A stretch of DNA of 40,685 nucleotides, taken from contig NC_017390.1 of the NCBI RefSeq assembly GCF_000026985.1, forward strand, positions 426,333 to 467,017. Direction: 5' to 3'. Below the pieces are notes generated by a model, which was not told the origin of the DNA, made no database searches, and worked only from the letters and a program-made list of their open reading frames with translations. This document shows, one piece after another, positions 10,467 through 18,125 of this stretch. This stretch comes from Erwinia pyrifoliae DSM 12163 (lineage in GTDB: Bacteria > Pseudomonadota > Gammaproteobacteria > Enterobacterales > Enterobacteriaceae). The translations under genes and the position numbers were made by a program. Within the stretch, counting starts at the first letter, position 1. Every line of letters begins with the position of its first letter.

Positions 10467-12375
10467 TATCCAAACTACTTTCGCTGAACTTGGCCTGAAC
10501 GCCGACCTCCTTGAATCACTGAACGGCATGGGCTACGTCAAGCCATCCCCAATCCAGGCTGAGTGTATTCCTCACCTGCTGGCAGGCCGTGACGTGTTAG
10601 GTATGGCGCAGACCGGAAGTGGCAAAACTGCAGCCTTCTCGCTGCCACTGTTACATAACATTGACCCTACTGTTAAAGCGCCGCAAATTCTGGTGCTGGC
10701 ACCAACCCGCGAACTGGCGGTTCAGGTTGCTGAAGCCGTTACGGACTTTTCTAAACATATGCGTGGTCTGAACGTTGTTGCCCTTTACGGCGGCCAGCGT
10801 TATGACGTTCAGCTGCGCGCTCTGCGCCAGGGGCCACAGGTTGTTGTCGGCACCCCGGGTCGCCTGCTTGACCACCTGAAACGCGGCACGTTAGACCTGT
10901 CTAACCTGCGCGGTCTGGTGCTGGATGAAGCCGATGAAATGCTGCGTATGGGCTTTATCGAAGACGTTGAAACGATTATGGCGCAGATCCCAGACGGTCA
11001 CCAGACCGCGCTGTTCTCTGCCACAATGCCAGAGGCGATTCGCCGTATTACTAAACGCTTTATGAAGGATCCGCAGGAAGTGCGTATCCAGTCAAGCCTT
11101 ACCACGCGCCCGGACATCAGCCAGAGTTACTGGACGGCTTACGGCCGTAAAACGGATGCGCTGACCCGCTTCCTGGAAGCAGAAGACTTTGATGCAGCGA
11201 TCATCTTTGTGCGTACCAAAAATGCCACGCTGGAAGTTGCCGAAGCGCTTGAGCGTAACGGTTATAACAGCGCCGCGCTTAACGGTGACATGAACCAGGC
11301 TCTGCGTGAGCAGACGCTGGAGCGTCTGAAAGATGGCCGTCTGGATATTTTGATCGCCACCGACGTTGCTGCCCGTGGTCTGGACGTTGAACGTATCAGC
11401 CTGGTGGTTAACTACGACATCCCGATGGATGCAGAATCTTACGTGCACCGTATCGGTCGTACCGGCCGTGCTGGTCGTGCTGGCCGCGCACTGCTGTTCG
11501 TTGAGAACCGTGAGCGTCGCCTGCTGCGTAACATTGAACGCACCATGAAGCTGACCATTCCTGAAGTGGAGCTGCCAAACGCAGAACTGCTGGGTCAGCG
11601 TCGTCTGGCTAAGTTCGCCGCGAAAGTTCAGCAGCAGCTGGAAAGCAGCGATCTGGAACAGTACCGTGCGCTGCTGTCTAAGATGCAGCCGGAAGACGAA
11701 CTGGATATCGAAACTCTGGCCGCCGCTCTGCTGAAAATGGCTCAGGGCGAACGTCCACTGATCGTTCCTGCTGATGCGCCGCAGCGTCCGCGTCGCGAAT
11801 TCCGCGATCGTGATGACCGTCGTGACGATCGTCGCGGTGACCGTCCGGATCGTGGCCCACGCGAAGCGCGTGGCGAAGCGCGCGATGGCGACCGTCCACG
11901 TCGTGAACGTCGTGACGTTGGCGATATGGAAGTGTACCGCATTGAAGTGGGCCGTGATGATGGTGTTGAAGTTCGTCACATCGTTGGCGCTATCGCTAAC
12001 GAAGGCGATATCAGCAGCCGTTACATCGGTAATATCAAGCTGTTTGGTACTCACTCAACCATCGAACTGCCAAAAGGCATGCCGGGCGATGTGCTGCAAC
12101 ACTTTACCCGCACGCGTATTCTCAACAAGCCGATGAATATGCAGCTGATTGGTGATGCACAGCCACGTAGCAACGTCGGTGGTGGTGAGCGCCGCCCTGG
12201 CGGTCCTGCGCGCGGTGGTTTCGGCGCCGGTGCCGGTCGTGAAGGCGGTCGCGGTGGTGAAGCTGGCGGTCGTCGTTTCAGCAGCGAACGCGGCGGTGAG
12301 CGTCGTCCAGCGGGCAACCGTGGTCCACGTCGTGAAGAAGGCGGTAGCGCACCCGCGCGTCGTCGTGATGCATAA
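10459..12375 (+). CDS. deaD: DEAD-box RNA helicase DeaD/CsdA
   Basis: DeaD is an ATP-dependent RNA helicase that acts in 50S assembly and cold-adapted mRNA decay. The 638-residue product has Q motif [11 protein letters not shown], Walker A AQTGSGKT (50-57), DEAD (LDEADEML, about 155-162), SAT (FSATMPEA), and the C-terminal RecA domain with [16 protein letters not shown] DbpA-like RNA-binding domain ([20 protein letters not shown]) lies near 490-565, flanked by an Arg/Asp tract and a Gly/Arg-rich tail. I chose ATG 10459; the in-frame GTG at 10450 adds only VYY. The start overlaps yrbN and the leader upstream is long, as in cold-induced genes. The terminator is at 12391-12419. Confidence 0.96.
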   Translation: MTDIQTTFAELGLNADLLESLNGMGYVKPSPIQAECIPHLLAGRDVLGMAQTGSGKTAAFSLPLLHNIDPTVKAPQILVLAPTRELAVQVAEAVTDFSKHMRGLNVVALYGGQRYDVQLRALRQGPQVVVGTPGRLLDHLKRGTLDLSNLRGLVLDEADEMLRMGFIEDVETIMAQIPDGHQTALFSATMPEAIRRITKRFMKDPQEVRIQSSLTTRPDISQSYWTAYGRKTDALTRFLEAEDFDAAIIFVRTKNATLEVAEALERNGYNSAALNGDMNQALREQTLERLKDGRLDILIATDVAARGLDVERISLVVNYDIPMDAESYVHRIGRTGRAGRAGRALLFVENRERRLLRNIERTMKLTIPEVELPNAELLGQRRLAKFAAKVQQQLESSDLEQYRALLSKMQPEDELDIETLAAALLKMAQGERPLIVPADAPQRPRREFRDRDDRRDDRRGDRPDRGPREARGEARDGDRPRRERRDVGDMEVYRIEVGRDDGVEVRHIVGAIANEGDISSRYIGNIKLFGTHSTIELPKGMPGDVLQHFTRTRILNKPMNMQLIGDAQPRSNVGGGERRPGGPARGGFGAGAGREGGRGGEAGGRRFSSERGGERRPAGNRGPRREEGGSAPARRRDA

Positions 12376-12390
12376 TCACTGACAGCCGTG

Positions 12391-12419
12391 AAAAAACCAG
12401 CCTTCGGGCTGGTTTTTTT
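12391..12419. terminator. Bidirectional terminator between deaD and yhbW
   Basis: A 12-bp stem (AAAAAACCAGCC/GGCTGGTTTTTT) with a TTCG tetraloop has A6 on one side and T7 on the other. It can therefore end both deaD (+) and the convergent yhbW (-). Confidence 0.93.
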
Positions 12420-12451
12420 ATGGGCGTAATCCGCTGATAAACCGGCTAAAG

Positions 12452-13459
12452 TCAAAGCATGTTGCGTGCCTGCATCGCCAGCTCAAAGGAAGAGAGGCGC
12501 GCAGTTCTGTCAAAAATTTGGCCGTTAACCATGATCTCATCCGCCGCCGTCTCCCGGATCAGCGCCGCCAGTCCGTGACGTACTTTTTCTTTGTCGCCGA
12601 CTATCGACATACTTAATGCCTGCTGCACACCATATTGCTCTGCTGATGACCACAAATGATCCATGCTGGCCACCGGTGCGGGTAAGGGGCCAGGCCTGCC
12701 GCGACGCAGGTTGATAAACTGTTGCTGCATTGAGGTAAACAGGAAGCGCGCTTCGCTTTCGCTGTCGGCAGCCACCACGTTGACGCACACCACGGCATAA
12801 GGCTTCTCCAGCCGGACGGAAGGCTTAAATTTCTCGCGATAGACACGTAGCGCCTGTAACAGCATCTCTGGGGCAAAGTGTGAGGCGAAAGCAAATGGCA
12901 GCCCCAGCTGCGCTGCCAGCTGCGCGCTGTATAAACTGGAGCCAAGTAGCCAGACCGGAATAGATAATCCCTTGCCCGGCACGGGTTGCACTGGCGGGCT
13001 GACCTCTCCTGCTGCATCAAACCAGTTAATCAACTGAGCCACGTCTGCAGGAAAGTTATCTTCCCGCACGTTGTTATGGCGTCGCAACGCCATCATTGTC
13101 TGCTGATCGGAGCCTGGCGCGCGGCCAAGCCCCAGATCGATACGACCGGGATAGAGCGATTCGAGGGTACCAAACTGTTCGGCAATCACCAGCGGGGCAT
13201 GATTAGGCAGCATAACCCCACCCGAACCGAGGCGCAGGCGTTGCGTATTGGCTGCCAGATAGCCGATTAGCACGGAGGTCGCTGCGCTGGCAATGCCCGT
13301 CATATTGTGATGCTCGGCCAGCCAGTAGCGATGGTAACCGAGTTTTTCAGCCTGCTGCGCCAGCGCCAGCGAAGTACGGAATGCGTCACTCGCCGTCGCG
13401 CCCAGCGGAATGGGGGCAAGGTCAAGTAGCGACAGCGGTACTGTTTGTTTCTCAGACAT
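12452..13459 (-). CDS. yhbW: Luciferase-like monooxygenase YhbW
   Basis: A 335-residue member of the bacterial luciferase-like flavin monooxygenase family, the same length as E. coli YhbW. Family features include the N-terminal [21 protein letters not shown], the [16 protein letters not shown] block near residue 46, and [20 protein letters not shown] followed by [14 protein letters not shown]. The substrate is unknown. In E. coli it lies next to mtr and deaD; mtr is missing here, so it converges directly on deaD and shares its terminator. No operon partner is visible. Confidence 0.9.
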   Translation of the reverse strand: MSEKQTVPLSLLDLAPIPLGATASDAFRTSLALAQQAEKLGYHRYWLAEHHNMTGIASAATSVLIGYLAANTQRLRLGSGGVMLPNHAPLVIAEQFGTLESLYPGRIDLGLGRAPGSDQQTMMALRRHNNVREDNFPADVAQLINWFDAAGEVSPPVQPVPGKGLSIPVWLLGSSLYSAQLAAQLGLPFAFASHFAPEMLLQALRVYREKFKPSVRLEKPYAVVCVNVVAADSESEARFLFTSMQQQFINLRRGRPGPLPAPVASMDHLWSSAEQYGVQQALSMSIVGDKEKVRHGLAALIRETAADEIMVNGQIFDRTARLSSFELAMQARNML

Positions 13460-13903
13460 AAAGGCTCACTTATTCTAAAGGGCATCACTGAGGTGCGTGT
13501 TATTAAAGGCTACGACATCTTTTCGCGCAATGATTGTCCGTTTCGAGCACTCTTCAAAAAATAAATAATCCTCACTAAAAGCGGTTAAATGACAAGACAC
13601 CCAGGTCAACAAAAATTACATTCCTGCAGTAAGGAACTACTTTTAAGGATATCGCCGGGTTGGCGATGTGCCATAAATGCCACTGACGCTTCGATCGGCT
13701 ATTGATAAGCGATCGATTGCAGGTTAAAAGCGATCAACGTTCGCCCACCCGGTGTGGCCATCGGCAGCGTCATCTTGCCGACCGCGACAACAGAATTTGA
13801 ATCGGTGCCGATGCAGTTGCGCATCGGGCTTATACAACCGGCTGATATTAATGAAGCCTGAATGAAAAGGACGCGAATTCCCGGTGGATCGCGCAGGTAT
13901 AGC
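13460..13903. other. yhbW-yhbS spacer, 444 bp, no certain gene
   Basis: The first 190 bp are AT-rich and probably hold the yhbW promoter (-). ATCGCC and GGCGAT (about 13651-13667) form a small stem-loop. From 13905 down to 13699 on the minus strand there is a 68-codon open frame with a lipoprotein-like N terminus (see findings). I do not annotate it as a gene, because its start would overlap yhbS head-on and the lipobox is imperfect. I see no relic of the E. coli genes ubiT/U/V, which belong to this neighbourhood. Confidence 0.6.
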
Positions 13904-14407
13904 ATGTTAATTCGTACCGAGATTGGCATTGATGCTGCCAGCATTGACGCCCTGCTGCGCCGCAGCTTCCCGACCTCTGCCGAGGCTGAACTTGTCCGGC
14001 AGCTGCGTGAGGGCGGTTTATTAACCCTTGGCGTGGTGGCCACCGACGACGAAGGCCAGGTTCTTGGCTATGCGGCGTTCAGCCCGGTTACGCTTAACGG
14101 TGAGGATCGGCAATGGGTTGGATTAGCGCCGCTGGCTGTCGATGAAAGCGTACGTAAGCAGGGGCTGGGATCGCGGCTGATCTACGAGGGGCTGGATACG
14201 TTAAATGAGTTCGGCTATGCCGCAGTGGTTGTGCTGGGCGATTCGGCTTACTACGGGCGGTGTGGTTTTAAAACGGCAGCGCATTGCCAGCTGCACTGCC
14301 GCCGGGAAGGGACGGAACAGGCTTTCCAGGTTTATAAACTGGCGGACGATGTTTGCAATGGCATAGCGGGCAATATCGAATACTCCGCGCCGTTTAATCG
14401 GTTGTGA
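13904..14407 (+). CDS. yhbS: GNAT-family N-acetyltransferase YhbS
   Basis: A 167-residue GNAT acetyltransferase, the same length as E. coli YhbS. The core shows [20 protein letters not shown], then [20 protein letters not shown] (the acetyl-CoA pyrophosphate-binding region), then [21 protein letters not shown] chose ATG 13904 over 13862 because it gives the family N terminus [20 protein letters not shown] and has AGG at 13895-13897. The substrate is unknown. Its last 76 bases overlap the 3' end of yhbQ on the opposite strand. Confidence 0.9.
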   Translation: MLIRTEIGIDAASIDALLRRSFPTSAEAELVRQLREGGLLTLGVVATDDEGQVLGYAAFSPVTLNGEDRQWVGLAPLAVDESVRKQGLGSRLIYEGLDTLNEFGYAAVVVLGDSAYYGRCGFKTAAHCQLHCRREGTEQAFQVYKLADDVCNGIAGNIEYSAPFNRL

Positions 14408-14697
14408 TCGCTAAGCCACTGCATGAGCGATACAGGCTGCTGTTCAGCCAGCCGCAGCTTATGCTGCCTTTTAAGCTGTTTGACGCGGTATTCCAACTTT
14501 GATGCCAGCGAGCGGTCGCCCGCTGCGCAATGAAAAACCAGCTCCAGCGGCCCTTTACCGCGCAGCGCTTTGGCACCTTTACCACTCTGGTGCTGGGCGA
14601 AGCGGCGCGCCACGTCAAGGGCTATCCCGGTGTAAAGCATGCCGCCAGCGGTGCGCACAATGTACAAATGCCATTCGGCAGGGGCAGCAGGACTCAT
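14332..14697 (-). CDS. yhbQ: GIY-YIG nuclease superfamily protein YhbQ
   Basis: A 121-residue protein with a single GIY-YIG-like domain: [20 protein letters not shown] (residues 9-28) followed by [20 protein letters not shown], then [18 protein letters not shown]. The family (UPF0213) is related to UvrC/SLX-type nucleases; DNA-nicking activity has been reported for YhbQ, but its role is unclear. E. coli YhbQ is about 100 residues. The extra C-terminal 20 or so residues here are read from the strand opposite the end of yhbS. GGAG lies just upstream of the start on the minus strand. Confidence 0.88.
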   Translation of the reverse strand: MSPAAPAEWHLYIVRTAGGMLYTGIALDVARRFAQHQSGKGAKALRGKGPLELVFHCAAGDRSLASKLEYRVKQLKRQHKLRLAEQQPVSLMQWLSDHNRLNGAEYSILPAMPLQTSSASL

Positions 14698-14822
14698 CGG
14701 TTTACTCCGCTAAATGATCATCCTGTTACAGTAACGCAAAATCAGGTATACAGGCTACAAACCCGCGTATCCGGCTTTTATGCTAAACTGCCTGACCGCA
14801 ACAGACTCATTCAGGATGAAAT

Positions 14823-15221
14823 ATGGCCACTCTGCCACTTGTACTCGCTTTTGCCAGCTATTTTTTTACCAGCTGCGCAATGGTGCTGGTGTTTTTGTTG
14901 ATCTATATGCGCATAACACCGCATAACGAATGGTGTTTGATTAAGGAAAATAATCTGGCTGCGACGTACGGTTTTATCGGTGCATTGCTGGGTTATATTA
15001 TTCCCCTGGCAAGCGTAGCGGTTAACTCCGTCAATCTGCTTGATTATCTGCTGTGGGGCGCAATAGCGCTGGCCGTACAGCTGCTGGTTTTCACTGCCGT
15101 TCGTCTGTTTATTCACGATATCAGTTCACGCATTGAGCAAAACCAGCGCGCCGTGGGGTTATTCCTCGGTGCAGTCTCGCTCGGGGTCGGCATCCTGAAT
15201 GCAGCCTGTATGACTTACTGA
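14823..15221 (+). CDS. yjfL: DUF350 inner-membrane protein, YjfL-like
   Basis: A 132-residue membrane protein with four hydrophobic segments (about 5-27, 46-68, 73-95 and 108-130). The RITPHNEWCLIKENNLAATY loop and the C-terminal NAACMTY match my memory of E. coli YjfL (DUF350/UPF0719) closely. Function is unknown. In E. coli yjfL sits in the yjfIJKL cluster, so its place between yhbQ and nrdG is unlike K-12. AGGATGA ahead of ATG 14823 is a good ribosome-binding site. It converges on nrdG with only 12 bp between stop codons and no visible terminator. Confidence 0.82.
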   Translation: MATLPLVLAFASYFFTSCAMVLVFLLIYMRITPHNEWCLIKENNLAATYGFIGALLGYIIPLASVAVNSVNLLDYLLWGAIALAVQLLVFTAVRLFIHDISSRIEQNQRAVGLFLGAVSLGVGILNAACMTY

Positions 15222-15233
15222 CCGGGAGCTGAC

Positions 15234-15698
15234 TTAGCGCAGCTGGTGGATAACCTGGTTGCTGCTGCCGCGCCACGGCAGCGCCGGGTCTTTAAGCGCC
15301 TGAATAAATTTTCCGTCTATCAGCACGTTGACCAGGTCGATAACGCGCAGCTGGCTGATGCTCAGTTCCTGCAGACGGTAGCCGGTCCACATCCAGATAT
15401 CCTTATCCTGGCATTCGCGCCTTACCCGGTGCAGCAGGCGTTGAACATCGGCCAGATTGGCCGGATGCAGTGGGTCGCCGCCCGATAACGACAGTCCCTG
15501 GCGGATAATGCGCGTCTCGTTGAGGTCTGCAATCAGCTGCTCCTCCATCTGCGGGGTGAATGGAGTTCCGGAGTCCACTCGCCAGGTACTTTGGTTGTAG
15601 CAGCCACGGCAGTGATGGGCGCAGCCCGCAACAAACAGCGTACAGCGTGTGCCGGGGCCGTTCATCACATCCACCGCATAGTACTGATGAATATTCAT
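15234..15698 (-). CDS. nrdG: Anaerobic ribonucleotide reductase-activating protein NrdG
   Basis: NrdG is the radical SAM activase that uses a 4Fe-4S cluster and S-adenosylmethionine to make the glycyl radical on NrdD. The 154-residue product has the cluster motif CAHHCRGC (Cys-x3-Cys-x2-Cys) near residues 26-33 and the SAM-binding GGDPLHPAN later. Its ATG overlaps the nrdD stop by four bases, so the two are translationally coupled. Confidence 0.95.
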   Translation of the reverse strand: MNIHQYYAVDVMNGPGTRCTLFVAGCAHHCRGCYNQSTWRVDSGTPFTPQMEEQLIADLNETRIIRQGLSLSGGDPLHPANLADVQRLLHRVRRECQDKDIWMWTGYRLQELSISQLRVIDLVNVLIDGKFIQALKDPALPWRGSSNQVIHQLR

Positions 15699-17833
15699 CC
15701 AGCCTGGCCTCCGCGCAGATGTTTCACCCGGCGTTTAACCTCTTCCTGTTTGCCGGCATTAAACGGCCGTGCGTCGGGGCTGCCGAGATAACCACATACC
15801 CGACGGGTAACCGAAAGGCGGCTACTGTCATGGTTAGCGCAGGTCGGGCAGGTGAAGCCTTTACTGGTGCAGGTGAACTCACCGTGGAAACCGCACTGGT
15901 AGCATTGGTCTATCGGAGTATTGGTGCCGTAATAAGGCACCCGGCTGTAGCTGTAATCCCACACGTCCTCCAGCGCTTTCAGGTTATGCTGCATGTTGGG
16001 ATATTCGCCGTAGCAAATAAAGCCGCCGTTAGCCAGTGGGGGATAGGCGGCCTCAAAATCGATTTTGTCGTAGGGATTAACCTTTTTCTCTACGTCGAGA
16101 TGGAAGCTGTTGGTGTAGTAACCTTTATCGGTCACCCCCGGCACCACGCCGAACCCGGCGGCATCAAGGCGGCAAAAGCGATCGCACAGGTTTTCACTTG
16201 GCGTGCTGTACAGGCTGAAGCCGTAACCGGTTTCCCGTTTCCACTGGTCGACGGCGGCGCGCAGGCGGGCAACGATCTCCAGACCTTTGGCGCGCAGCTG
16301 CGCATCATCGTAAGGATGCACGCGGCCGCCGCTCAGGGCATTCAGCGTTTCGTGAATGCCAATATAGCCCAGCGAGATTGACGCGCGCCCGTATTTAAAG
16401 ATAGCGGCGACAGGCTCATCGGCCTGCAGGCGCACGCCACAGGCACCCTCCATATACAAAATCGGCGCGACGCGGGCCTTGACCTTTTCCAACCGGGTGA
16501 TACGCGTCATCAGCGCCGTTTTGGCCAGCAGCAGGCGCTGGTCGAGCAGCGCCCAGAAACGGCCTTCATCCCCGTGCGCTTCCAGCGCGATACGCGGCAG
16601 GTTGAGGGTGATAACGCCGATATTACAGCGGCCGTCGTGAATGGGCTTGCCGTCCTGTTCATAAACGCCGAGGAAACTGCGGCAACCCATCGGCGTTTTA
16701 AACGACCCGGTCACGGCGACGACCTGTTCATAGTTAAGGATGTCGGGATACATCCGTTTGCTGGCGCATTCCAGCGCCAGCTGCTTGATATCGTAGTTTG
16801 GCTCGCCAGTATGGCGGTTAAGCCCGGTTTTAATGGCAAATACCAGCTTGGGGAAAACCGCCGTTTTATGATTCTTGCCCAGCCCGGCAAGGCGGTTACG
16901 CAGAATCGACTGCTGAATAAGTCGTGCCGCCCAGCTGGTGCCGAGGCCGAAACCGAAGGTGACAAACGGTGTCTGACCGTTGGCGGTATGCAGCGTATTA
17001 ACCTCATACTCCAGCGATTGAAAGGCATCAAAGCACTCTTTCTCGGTGCGTGAGCGGGCGTAGGCTTCGCTTTCGGCAATCTGCCATTGATGGGCGATGG
17101 CGCGATGCCTCGCCAGGCTGGCGTCAACGAACGGTGCCAGCACTTCATCAATGCGATTAATGGTGGTGCCGCCGTAAATATGGCTGGCGACCTGGGCAAT
17201 AATCTGTGCGGTAACGGCGGTGGCGGTGGCGATCGATTTCGGCGTTTCGATCCCGGCATTGCCCATATTAAAACCCCGTGTCAGCATGCCGTGCAGGTCG
17301 ATCAACATGCAGTTGAACATCGGGAAGAACGGCGCGTAGTCAAGATCGTGATAGTGGATCTCGCCGCGCTCATGGGCCTCAACCACATCGCGCGGCAGCA
17401 AATGCTGACATGCATAGTGTCTGGCGACAATGCCGGCTAACAGATCGCGCTGGGTGGGAATGACCTTGCTGTCTTTGTTTGCATTTTCATTAAGCAGCGC
17501 GGGCTGACTCTGTTCAATCAGACCACGGATCTCACGGTTTAACCGTCTCTGGCGCTCTCGTGCCACATCGCGGTCGTGGCGATATTCGATATAACGGTGC
17601 GCCAGTGGTGGATAACGCCCGGACATCAGCAGGTTCTCTACCACCTGCTGTACTTCGGCAACCTCGACCTGCTGACGGCCGCCCAGCAAGGCACTTACCC
17701 GGCTGGCGGTGCGGGCGCAGTAATCATCATCATCAATTTTTGCGGCTTTTGCCGCAGCGCGAATGGCGGCCTCGATACGTGCTTGATCGAACGCTACTTG
17801 ACAGCCATCGCGCTTAATTACCTGATTAGCCAT
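15695..17833 (-). CDS. nrdD: Anaerobic ribonucleoside-triphosphate reductase NrdD
   Basis: NrdD reduces ribonucleoside triphosphates to deoxy forms without oxygen, using formate as reductant. It is 712 residues, the usual length. An ATP-cone allosteric domain occupies about 1-90 (VIKRDGCQVAFDQARIEAAI). The catalytic barrel follows. Near the C terminus are zinc-binding CYQC and CPTC pairs and the glycyl-radical loop RRVCGYLGSP, with Gly681. GGGAG precedes ATG 17833. Tandem NrdR boxes lie just upstream. With nrdG it forms a two-gene operon; in K-12 the adjacent genes are treCBR, absent here. Confidence 0.97.
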   Translation of the reverse strand: MANQVIKRDGCQVAFDQARIEAAIRAAAKAAKIDDDDYCARTASRVSALLGGRQQVEVAEVQQVVENLLMSGRYPPLAHRYIEYRHDRDVARERQRRLNREIRGLIEQSQPALLNENANKDSKVIPTQRDLLAGIVARHYACQHLLPRDVVEAHERGEIHYHDLDYAPFFPMFNCMLIDLHGMLTRGFNMGNAGIETPKSIATATAVTAQIIAQVASHIYGGTTINRIDEVLAPFVDASLARHRAIAHQWQIAESEAYARSRTEKECFDAFQSLEYEVNTLHTANGQTPFVTFGFGLGTSWAARLIQQSILRNRLAGLGKNHKTAVFPKLVFAIKTGLNRHTGEPNYDIKQLALECASKRMYPDILNYEQVVAVTGSFKTPMGCRSFLGVYEQDGKPIHDGRCNIGVITLNLPRIALEAHGDEGRFWALLDQRLLLAKTALMTRITRLEKVKARVAPILYMEGACGVRLQADEPVAAIFKYGRASISLGYIGIHETLNALSGGRVHPYDDAQLRAKGLEIVARLRAAVDQWKRETGYGFSLYSTPSENLCDRFCRLDAAGFGVVPGVTDKGYYTNSFHLDVEKKVNPYDKIDFEAAYPPLANGGFICYGEYPNMQHNLKALEDVWDYSYSRVPYYGTNTPIDQCYQCGFHGEFTCTSKGFTCPTCANHDSSRLSVTRRVCGYLGSPDARPFNAGKQEEVKRRVKHLRGGQAG

Positions 17834-17853
17834 TTGCGACTCTCCCGCTGGTG

Positions 17854-17900
17854 ATACTATATATAGCGCCTTGCGGCCGAATTAATATCTATATAGGGTA
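17854..17900 (-). promoter_or_regulatory. Tandem NrdR boxes upstream of nrdD
   Basis: ATACTATATATAGCGC (17854-17869) and ATATCTATATAGGGTA (17885-17900) both carry the CTATATA-type core of the NrdR operator. Their starts are 31 bp apart, close to three helical turns, the usual spacing for cooperative NrdR binding. NrdR represses all nrd operons when ATP/dATP is bound. A weak FNR-like half-site pair (TTGAC-4-AGCAA) sits at 17928-17941. Confidence 0.82.
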
Positions 17901-18125
17901 TTTTGCGGCACTTCAGCGGAGGTTTTATTGACCTGAAGCAAAGCCAGGGCAGTGGGGTGGGAAAAATCAGCGAGGGTGAATCAGCCACCGGCATACAGCT
18001 GCCGTGCGATATTTTTTGCCCCCTGGCGTGCGGTGGCGGTTGCATTCGACCATAGGGAGTCACTACTATTGCCGGTTGCCGTGTCGCTAAACCATTTTGT
18101 TCTTGTTACTCAGGGATACTGCCCG

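Noticed and set aside
11092..12054. 320-codon open frame antisense to deaD
   Set aside because: Thr/Phe-rich composition typical of reversed GC-rich coding sequence; no motif.
14530..14901. 123-codon plus-strand frame opposite yhbQ
   Set aside because: Lies against a conserved GIY-YIG gene and overlaps the yjfL start; no family signal.
17952..18125. 58-residue N-terminal extension of the SNF2 helicase
   Set aside because: No ribosome-binding site at 17952; the sequence is Ala/Val/Cys-mixed with no domain, while 18126 has AGGGA at good spacing.
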